NCBI GenBank assembly: GCA_014860725.1
Contig: JACZJD010000341.1
Span: 1 to 10,839 of the forward strand
Reading direction: 5' to 3'
DNA from: Aquamicrobium sp.
GTDB lineage: Bacteria; Pseudomonadota; Alphaproteobacteria; Rhizobiales; Rhizobiaceae
Length of the DNA stretch: 10,839 nucleotides
The notes beneath the pieces were generated by a model that saw nothing but the letters and a program-made list of their open reading frames with translations, made no database searches and was not told the DNA's origin. The stretch's first letter is position 1. The number at the start of each line of letters is the position of its first letter. This document shows, in pieces, positions 6,337-10,839 of this stretch. The translations under genes and the position numbers were made by a program.

Positions 6337-7311
6337 CTAGTCGGCGGCGATCGCCTGGAGCGTGTCGCGCAGCTCGCCATAGCCGAGCGTGTCGTAGACG
6401 CCGGCGGTCGCCTCCCGGAACGGGGTGACGTCGATCTCGTCGACGGTCATGCCCGCCGCCTTCAGCTCGCTCTCGATCTCGGCCAGCATGTCGCGGGTGC
6501 CGTAGGAGGCGACGTCGCCTGCCTTGAGCGCTTCCTCGCGCAGCGTCGCCTGATGCTCCGCCGGCAGGCCGTCGAACCACGCCGCGCTCGTCACCAGCCC
6601 GGTGATGAGGTTGATGTGGCCGGTCTTGGTGACGTATTTCGTCACCTCGAACAGCTTGGAGCCGTGGCCGGCCGGAAGCTGCGCCTCGACCGAGTCGATC
6701 ACCTTCTGCTCCAGCGCCGAATAGACCTCGGCATAGGGCATCGGCGTCGGCACCGCACCCATGGCCTTGACCGTCTCGACCCAGACGGGCGCGCCGGGCG
6801 TGCGCATGCGGTTGCCTTCGAGGTCGGCCGGCGTGCGCACGGGGCCGGCGGTCCACAGATGGCGCTCGCCCTGCCACCAGTTGAAGGACAGGACCTGATG
6901 GCCCGACGCGTCGTGCAGTTTCTGCACCCACTCCTCGAACAGGTCGGAGGTGACGACCTTGCGGATGCCGTCATAGCCGGAGGCGAGATAGGGCGCGCCG
7001 AGCACGCCGAATTCGTTGACGAAGTTGGCAAGCCGACCGCCGTCGACCACCACCGCGACCGGCGCGCCGGCCCGGGCCTGCTCCAGCACGTCCTCGTCGG
7101 GGCCGAGCTGCGAGTTCGGGAACAGCTTGACCTCGATCGCGCCGCCCGACCGTTCGGCGACCGCGCGGCCGAATTCCTCCAGCCCCTTGTAGAGCGGGTC
7201 GTTGGTGGTGAGTGCGGTGTTGATGCTCAGCGTGTAGTCCGCGGCGAGGGCCGGCATCGCGGCCGACACCAGCCCGGCGGCAATAAATGCCTTGAACGAG
7301 GCGATGTTCAT
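6337..7311 (-). CDS. dctP: TRAP transporter periplasmic binding protein, DctP family (324 aa)
   Basis: This secreted protein captures the substrate in the periplasm and delivers it to DctQM. A signal peptide is clear: a short polar start with K7, a hydrophobic core and a cut after ALA at residue 23. The mature protein shows DctP landmarks: LTTNDPLYKGLEEF (34-47), LFPNSQLGPDEDVLEQ (63-78), and the ligand-binding core GNRMRTPGAPVWVETVKAMG (166-185). In that core R170 matches the arginine that binds the substrate carboxylate across the family. PMPYAEVYSALEQKVIDSVEA (190-210) follows. The ATG has a strong GGGAGGAA ribosome binding site 6-8 nt upstream. It is the first gene of the operon, divergent from the GntR gene, with a candidate promoter at 7360-7388. 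Several structurally studied DctP proteins bind glucuronate or galacturonate, and the neighbours suggest the same here. Confidence 0.94.
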   Translation of the reverse strand: MNIASFKAFIAAGLVSAAMPALAADYTLSINTALTTNDPLYKGLEEFGRAVAERSGGAIEVKLFPNSQLGPDEDVLEQARAGAPVAVVVDGGRLANFVNEFGVLGAPYLASGYDGIRKVVTSDLFEEWVQKLHDASGHQVLSFNWWQGERHLWTAGPVRTPADLEGNRMRTPGAPVWVETVKAMGAVPTPMPYAEVYSALEQKVIDSVEAQLPAGHGSKLFEVTKYVTKTGHINLITGLVTSAAWFDGLPAEHQATLREEALKAGDVASYGTRDMLAEIESELKAAGMTVDEIDVTPFREATAGVYDTLGYGELRDTLQAIAAD

Positions 7312-7359
7312 GTATTCCTCCCTTGAAAGCCATCCGATTTCTCAGGAACAGCCTTTTGT

Positions 7360-7388
7360 AGGCTAGAATGGTAGTATATGATTGTCAA
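7360..7388 (-). promoter_or_regulatory. Candidate promoter of the TRAP-uxuA-uxaC operon
   Basis: A perfect TTGACA (minus strand of 7383-7388) is followed after 17 nt by TAGCCT (7360-7365). Transcription would start near 7353 and leave a leader of about 40 nt before dctP. The -35 box lies inside the annotated first codons of the GntR gene and within a small palindrome, ATTGTCAAT (7381-7389). A regulator bound there could block the polymerase. The -10 match is poor, so the call is moderate. Confidence 0.5.
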
Positions 7389-8103
7389 TGTGAACATGCG
7401 GACCGAACTTGATCTTCTGCCCGACGACAGCGCCCGGATGATGCGCCAGGCGACGATGGGCACGCGCGTCTTCGCGGCGCTGCGCCAGGCCATCGTCCAG
7501 CTCCAGCTGCGGCCGGGAAATCCGCTGTCGGAGGCGGAGATCGGGCGCCAGCTCGGCGTGTCGCGGCAGCCGGTGCGCGAGGCGTTCATCAAGCTCGCCG
7601 AAAGCGGGCTGGTGGAGATCCGGCCGCAGCGCGGCACCTTCGTGCGGCTGATCTCCATTCGCGAGGTCGGCAATGCCCGCTTCCTGCGCGAGGCCATCGA
7701 GATCGCCATCGTCAGGAAGGCCGCACTTGAGGCCACCGACGACGACATCGCCGCGCTGAGGACGCTGGTGGCCGAGCAGCGGGCCGTCGCCGTCGGCGGC
7801 GACAACGCCGCCTTCCTGCGCCTCGACGAGAAGTTCCATCAGGCGATTGCCGGCAGCGCCGATTGCGACGACGCATGGCGCGTCCTCGAAGGGCTGAAGG
7901 CGCAGATGGACCGTGTGCGCTACCTCTCGCTGCCCGAGGCGACGCCGCTCGAAACCATCATCGAGCAGCACGAGCGCATCGTCGCCGCCATCGAGCGGCG
8001 CTCGCCGGAGGAGGCGGAACAGGCGATGCGGCAGCACCTGTCCGAGATTCTCCTGTCGCTGCCCAAGCTCGCCGCCCGGCACCCGGCCTATTTCGTGGAC
8101 TGA
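7378..8103 (+). CDS. GntR-family regulator with FCD domain, probable control of the uronate operon (241 aa)
   Basis: This is a DNA-binding regulator of the FadR subfamily. The winged helix-turn-helix lies at about 29-91, with LSEAEIGRQLGVSRQPVREA (50-69) and wing VEIRPQRGTFVRL. The C-terminal helical FCD ligand domain (about 98-225) keeps the four metal or effector ligands D150, H154, H198 and H220. It is divergent from dctP with only 66 nt between the proposed starts, so it very probably controls the transporter-uronate operon and itself. The effector may be a pathway intermediate such as fructuronate or mannonate, as in UxuR-type regulators, but this is inferred. The start is uncertain. ATG 7378 has no clear Shine-Dalgarno, and Met7 (7396) or Met21/22 are also possible. 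A later start would leave the operon promoter outside the coding region. Confidence 0.9.
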   Translation: MIVNVNMRTELDLLPDDSARMMRQATMGTRVFAALRQAIVQLQLRPGNPLSEAEIGRQLGVSRQPVREAFIKLAESGLVEIRPQRGTFVRLISIREVGNARFLREAIEIAIVRKAALEATDDDIAALRTLVAEQRAVAVGGDNAAFLRLDEKFHQAIAGSADCDDAWRVLEGLKAQMDRVRYLSLPEATPLETIIEQHERIVAAIERRSPEEAEQAMRQHLSEILLSLPKLAARHPAYFVD

Positions 8104-8128
8104 CGCGGCCGCGGCCGGCGGCGCGCCG

Positions 8129-8629
8129 TCACAGCCTGGTCAGCGTCGTCTTCAGCCGGTCGAGCAGCCGGAACAGCGTGACCTGCTCCTCGAAGCTCAG
8201 TTCCTTCAGCGCCTCGGTGTAGAACGCGGCGATGGGGTCGAGCATCCGCGCCCACAGCTCCTCGCCGCGGGGCGTGAGGCGGATGCGCCGGCTGCGGCCG
8301 TCGGCGGGGTCCTTCACCCGCTCGATCCAGCCGCGTTCCTCGAGCCGATCGAGCACGGGGGTCAGGTTCTGGCGGCTGACGAGAAGGAATGCGAGCAGGT
8401 CCTTCACCGTCATGCCCTGGGCCCTCGCCTTCGGCCCGGACAGTGCACCGAGGACGGCCCATTGCTGGGTCGTGACGCCGAAGCCGGCGACGAACCGGGT
8501 GCCGACCTTGTGCATCAGATTCGAGCCCTGATAGAGCCGGAAGAAGAGGCGGTTCGCCACATCGAACCGCGACGCGGCCGTGTCGGCCGCCGGCGCCTCC
8601 CGGGAAGCCGATGGGGACGGGACGGTCAT
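8129..8629 (-). CDS. MarR-family repressor, probable BadR (166 aa)
   Basis: This is a dimeric winged helix-turn-helix regulator. Visible parts are the dimer helix (about 22-48), TTQQWAVLGALSG (53-65), the recognition helix LVSRQNLTPVLDRLEERGWI (83-102), wing DPADGRSRRIRLT (107-119) and the C-terminal dimer helix (about 121-163). Length is normal. It is divergent from a badI-like gene across 175 AT-rich bases. In Rhodopseudomonas palustris the MarR protein BadR represses the badI-containing cyclohexanecarboxylate operon and is released by 2-ketocyclohexane-1-carboxyl-CoA, which is the BadI substrate. This neighbour relation makes a BadR role the best guess; the sequence alone proves only MarR. 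The ATG has GAGGG at suitable spacing. It converges on the GntR gene, 25 nt away. Confidence 0.9.
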   Translation of the reverse strand: MTVPSPSASREAPAADTAASRFDVANRLFFRLYQGSNLMHKVGTRFVAGFGVTTQQWAVLGALSGPKARAQGMTVKDLLAFLLVSRQNLTPVLDRLEERGWIERVKDPADGRSRRIRLTPRGEELWARMLDPIAAFYTEALKELSFEEQVTLFRLLDRLKTTLTRL

Positions 8630-8804
8630 GAAAGCCCTCGACGGTTTACATCAATACATTGCCATTGCTGATATTGTAGCATAGCATTGATATATTTTGA
8701 CGGGAAGCACGAGACCTCACCCGCCCGGTCGGACGCTGTCCGCATTCCACTGGCCGCCGATGAGTGCCCTGCTCCTTTATCGACCTGCCAGGAGGAGGAA
8801 GAGC
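8630..8804. promoter_or_regulatory. AT-rich divergent control region between the MarR gene and badI
   Basis: The segment 8646-8700 is far more AT-rich than the rest of the window and must hold both promoters. Visible signals include a TACAAT -10 for the MarR gene (minus strand of 8673-8678) and a weak TTGCTG/TGATAT pair with 17-nt spacing for badI (8665-8693). Candidate operator parts are CAAT-AC-ATTG at 8652-8661, tandem CATTGC at 8657-8668, TGCT-N8-AGCA at 8666-8681, and ATCAAT (8650-8655) facing ATTGAT (8686-8691). These overlap the putative promoters, as expected for a MarR repressor that also controls itself. Which one is bound cannot be told by eye. Confidence 0.6.
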
Positions 8805-9599
8805 ATGCACGACTACGAAGACATCCTGTACGAGGTGCGCCCGGAGGGCGTCGCCCGCATCACCATCAATCGCCCCGACCGCTACAACGCCTTCCGCGGC
8901 CGCACGGTGGAGGAGCTGATCGACGCCTTCCAGCGCGCCGGCTGGGACCGCTCGATCGGCGTCATCGTGCTTGCGGGCGCGGGCGACAAGGCGTTCTGCA
9001 CCGGCGGCGACCAGTCGGCCCACGAGGGGCAGTATGACGGACGCGGCACGATCGGCCTGCCGATGGAGGAGCTTCACGCCGTCATCCGCGACGTGCCCAA
9101 GCCGGTCATCGCCCGCGTCCAGGGCTTCGCCATCGGCGGCGGCAACGTGCTGTGCACGATCTGCGACCTCACCATCGCCTCGGAGAAGGCCCAGTTCGGG
9201 CAGGTCGGCCCCAAGGTCGGCTCGGTCGATCCGGGCTTCGGCACCGCCTATCTCGCCCGCATCGTCGGCGAGAAGAAGGCGCGCGAGATCTGGTATCTGT
9301 GCCGCCGCTACAGCGCGGCCGAGGCGATGGCGATGGGGCTGGTCAACACGGTGGTGCCGCATGACGAGCTCGATGCGGAAGTCGACCGCTGGTGCGCGGA
9401 GCTGATGGAGCGCAGCCCGACGGCGCTGGCGCTGGCGAAGCGCTCGTTCAATGCCGACACCGAGAGCATCCGCGGCATCGCCAGCCTCGGCATGCATGCG
9501 CTCAGCCTCTATTACGACACCGAGGAATCCCGCGAGGGCGGGCGGGCGTTCCGCGAGAAGCGGCCGCCGCAGTTCCGCAAGCACGCGCGACAGGGATGA
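8805..9599 (+). CDS. badI: 2-ketocyclohexanecarboxyl-CoA hydrolase, BadI family (264 aa)
   Basis: This crotonase-fold enzyme opens the ring of 2-ketocyclohexane-1-carboxyl-CoA to give pimelyl-CoA, the last ring step of cyclohexanecarboxylate and anaerobic benzoate breakdown. The match to my memory of Rhodopseudomonas BadI is close over the full length: INRPDRYNAFRG (21-32), AFCTGGDQSAHEGQYDGRGT (63-82), RDVPKPVIARVQGFAIGGGN (95-114), FGQVGPKVGSVDPGFGTAYL (131-150) and KRSFNADT (212-219). It lacks the usual hydratase glutamates and instead has S140/D142 and Y237, the MenB/BadI-type arrangement. MenB (naphthoate synthase) is the main alternative, but YDGRGTIGLPMEELH favours BadI. Met 8805 is chosen because of the GGAGGAGGAA site just upstream and the family length; an in-frame upstream ATG at 8760 lacks both. 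The partner genes badH, badK, aliA and aliB are not in the window. Confidence 0.9.
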   Translation: MHDYEDILYEVRPEGVARITINRPDRYNAFRGRTVEELIDAFQRAGWDRSIGVIVLAGAGDKAFCTGGDQSAHEGQYDGRGTIGLPMEELHAVIRDVPKPVIARVQGFAIGGGNVLCTICDLTIASEKAQFGQVGPKVGSVDPGFGTAYLARIVGEKKAREIWYLCRRYSAAEAMAMGLVNTVVPHDELDAEVDRWCAELMERSPTALALAKRSFNADTESIRGIASLGMHALSLYYDTEESREGGRAFREKRPPQFRKHARQG

Positions 9600-9616
9600 T
9601 GCGGCCTCGCGACCGG

Positions 9617-10120
9617 CTATCCGGCCCCGTCCGGATTGCCGGGCCGCGGCGCGGTCGCCAGAATCTTCCAGATGCCGTGCGCCATGGCCACCAGCCGGTC
9701 GCCGACGAAGATCGACCCGCTCATGAACAGCATCGAGCGCGTCCGGCGCTCGACGCGCGCGGTCCCCTCCACGAACTCGCCGACGGCGATGGCGTCGATG
9801 AAATGGGTGTCGAGCTGCACCGTGGCGAGCGGCCGGCCCGCGACGGCCTCGATCGCCACCGCGCCCAGCAGCTGATCGGCGAAGCTCATCACCATGCCGC
9901 CATGGACGACGCCGCGCCGGTTGGCATGGGCGGGGCGGGCGAGGAAGCCGAGACGAAAGGCCCCGCTCGCGCCGGACTGCCAGATCGGCCCGATGGTATC
10001 GGCGAAGCCGGGTTCCTCGTCATGCACGGTCCAGCCGGCCGCCTGCGGATCGAAGCCGGGCGCAGCCGGCTCCAGCAACGCGCCCCGCACCGAAGCGCCG
10101 CTCTCGTCCCGCCTGTCCAT
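9617..10120 (-). CDS. PaaI-like hotdog-fold acyl-CoA thioesterase (167 aa)
   Basis: This protein probably hydrolyses an acyl-CoA thioester to free acid and CoA in the cytoplasm. The hotdog signature is intact: NRRGVVHGGMVMSFADQLLG (67-86), with N67, HGG 73-75 and D82 in the positions used for catalysis in PaaI-type enzymes. A strand-rich second half follows (LATVQLDTHFIDA, then ARVERRTRSMLFMSGSIFVG). The start at 10120 follows GGGAG at good spacing and gives a typical length with a short N-terminal extension. The frame continues upstream to 10306 but reads as noncoding. It converges on badI, with 17 nt between stops, so the two are not one operon. A role in relieving trapped CoA esters from the BadI pathway is possible but unproven. 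Confidence 0.85.
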   Translation of the reverse strand: MDRRDESGASVRGALLEPAAPGFDPQAAGWTVHDEEPGFADTIGPIWQSGASGAFRLGFLARPAHANRRGVVHGGMVMSFADQLLGAVAIEAVAGRPLATVQLDTHFIDAIAVGEFVEGTARVERRTRSMLFMSGSIFVGDRLVAMAHGIWKILATAPRPGNPDGAG

Positions 10121-10206
10121 CACCGGCTCCCGCCGCGCGTCCGGCAGGGGTGCCGGCGTGAATCGAAGGCGTTTGTGCGAATCTCGCCATGCCGGTTGCC
10201 AAATTC

Positions 10207-10225
10207 CATGAAGTGCCACCTCATG
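10207..10225. promoter_or_regulatory. Imperfect 19-nt palindrome in the thioesterase-MFS gap
   Basis: CATGAAGTG and CACCTCATG flank a central C with a single mismatched pair. It lies 87 nt upstream of the thioesterase start and about 80 nt upstream of the MFS start. Size and symmetry suit a dimeric repressor operator, but no bound protein is known from this sequence. Confidence 0.4.
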
Positions 10226-10251
10226 CATCTTTGCGGACGGGAGGCCGTCGA

Positions 10252-10280
10252 TTGACAGCCCCAGTCTGTTGAATGATTGT
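10252..10280 (+). promoter_or_regulatory. Candidate promoter of the MFS gene
   Basis: A perfect TTGACA (10252-10257) is followed after 17 nt by GATTGT (10275-10280). This would start transcription near 10287, leaving a short leader with GGAGAGG (10293-10299) before the ATG at 10306. The -10 is weak but is covered by the inverted repeat at 10271-10286. Confidence 0.5.
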
Positions 10281-10286
10281 TCATTC
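10271..10286. promoter_or_regulatory. Perfect inverted repeat, likely operator of the MFS gene
   Basis: GAATGA and TCATTC are separated by TTGT, giving a perfect 6-bp-arm palindrome. It overlaps the probable -10 and ends 19 nt before the MFS start codon. This size and placement are typical of TetR-family repression of transporter genes. The regulator would have to lie outside the window. Confidence 0.55.
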
Positions 10287-10305
10287 CTAACCGGAGAGGC
10301 GCGCA

Positions 10306-10839
10306 ATGACCAGCGGGGAGATCGACGTCCGAGCGAGAACGGAGCGCCCCGACCGGCTGCCGCTGCGCGGCCTCTTTGCCTGGGGTCTGGGCGCCGGCTT
10401 CTTCTTCCTCGCCTTCCTCCAGCGCGTTTCGCCGAGCGTGATGGTCGACGAGCTGATGCGCGATTTCGCCGTCAGCGCCGTCATCCTCGGCAATCTGTCG
10501 GCCTGCTATTTTTACATCTACGCCGCGATGCAGCTTCCGGTCGGGCTGATGATCGACCGGATCGGCCCTCGCCTGCTTCTCACCCTTTTCGCGCTCCTCT
10601 GCGTCGCCGGCAACCTGATCTTCGCCGTCGCGGACACCGTCACGGCCGCCTATCTCGGGCGCATCCTGATCGGGCGCGGGTGCGGCCGCAAGCTGGGTCG
10701 GGACGCTGGCGCTGGCGACGCGCTGGCTGCCGGCACGGCATTTCGCCCTGTTCGCCGGGCTGGGGCAGGTGTTCGGCATGGCCGGCGGCGTGTTCGGCCA
10801 GTCCCCGCTGAGCCTGGCGGTGGACGGGCTCGGCTGGCG
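10306..10839 (+). CDS. MFS transporter, N-terminal part, with apparent frameshift near 10675
   Basis: This is an inner-membrane major facilitator family permease of unknown substrate. After a polar start of about 20 residues, helix 1 (about 22-43) and helix 2 (about 55-77) are followed by the MFS loop motif A at 80-89 (GLMIDRIGPR) and helix 3 (91-109). At codon 123 (ATC GGG) the protein stops making sense in this frame. Skipping the C at 10675 restores a natural continuation: AGAAASWVGTLALATRWLPA, then RHFALFAGLGQVFGMAGGVF to the window end. The original frame stays open to the edge but reads as arginine-rich nonsense. The gene is therefore either broken or carries a one-base sequence error. 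The ATG has GGAGAGG seven bases upstream. The rest of the gene lies outside the window. Confidence 0.8.
   Translation, partial: MTSGEIDVRARTERPDRLPLRGLFAWGLGAGFFFLAFLQRVSPSVMVDELMRDFAVSAVILGNLSACYFYIYAAMQLPVGLMIDRIGPRLLLTLFALLCVAGNLIFAVADTVTAAYLGRILIGRGCGRKLGRDAGAGDALAAGTAFRPVRRAGAGVRHGRRRVRPVPAEPGGGRARLA

Noticed and set aside
6257..6931. 225-residue N-terminal extension of DctQ
   Set aside because: It shadows dctP and is arginine-rich; the ATG at 6256 with AAAGGTG gives the normal DctQ size.
8106..8117. 12-nt perfect palindrome between the convergent GntR and MarR genes as a two-way terminator
   Set aside because: Only four base pairs can form around a realistic loop and there is no T-run on either side; chance is likely in such GC-rich sequence.
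8805..9599. Naphthoate synthase MenB as the identity of the crotonase-fold gene
   Set aside because: The catalytic layout is shared, but the YDGRGTIGLPMEELH and KRSFNADT segments and the divergent MarR neighbour favour BadI; no menaquinone gene is nearby.
9622..9646. Inverted repeat CGGCCC/GGGCCG as badI terminator
   Set aside because: Only six pairs with a 13-nt loop, inside the thioesterase coding end, and no T-run.
10236..10249. GACGG-GAGG-CCGTC inverted repeat upstream of the MFS promoter
   Set aside because: Five GC pairs occur easily by chance here and nothing else supports a function.

Overview
The window is GC-rich and reads as ordinary alphaproteobacterial chromosome, most likely Hyphomicrobiales. 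The grounds are base composition, gene style, and a BadI protein that closely resembles the Rhodopseudomonas enzyme. The order-level call is an inference. I see no tRNA, rRNA, CRISPR array, IS element, integrase or phage gene. The content is small-molecule catabolism: sugar acids on the left, alicyclic acyl-CoA on the right.

Left edge (1-1800, minus strand). A partial type-B carboxylesterase runs off the window edge. Its 5' end looks damaged or mis-sequenced, because the strong ribosome binding site does not lead into the esterase frame. A noncoding stretch (201-521) follows, carrying a plausible promoter for the esterase and two short direct repeats. Next is a seven-helix membrane protein with a C-terminal GGDEF domain, probably a diguanylate cyclase.

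Centre (1828-8103). A five-gene minus-strand operon, dctP-dctQ-dctM-uxuA-uxaC, joins a TRAP uptake system to mannonate dehydratase and uronate isomerase. A divergent GntR/FCD-family regulator reads away from it. From dctQ onward the genes are 1 to 4 nt apart or overlap by 4 nt. The exception is an 80-nt dctP-dctQ gap that holds a strong hairpin. The likely job is hexuronate import (glucuronate or galacturonate) and conversion toward 2-keto-3-deoxygluconate. The middle enzyme, fructuronate reductase (UxuB), is not in the window. A candidate TTGACA promoter for the operon overlaps the proposed 5' end of the regulator gene.

Right (8129-10120). A MarR regulator and a BadI-type 2-ketocyclohexanecarboxyl-CoA hydrolase are divergent across an AT-rich region with several short repeats. 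In Rhodopseudomonas palustris a MarR protein (BadR) represses the cyclohexanecarboxylate operon containing badI, so this pair is probably a detached BadR/BadI unit. A hotdog-fold (PaaI-like) thioesterase converges on badI.

Right edge (10306-10839). The first third of an MFS transporter is present. It has a clear -35 box, a perfect inverted repeat over its probable -10, and an apparent one-base insertion that breaks the frame at about 10675. The esterase and the transporter both show indel-like damage, so sequence error must be excluded before calling either a pseudogene. I found no wholly new system. The best leads are the detached badR/badI pair, the two broken edge genes and the regulatory palindromes.
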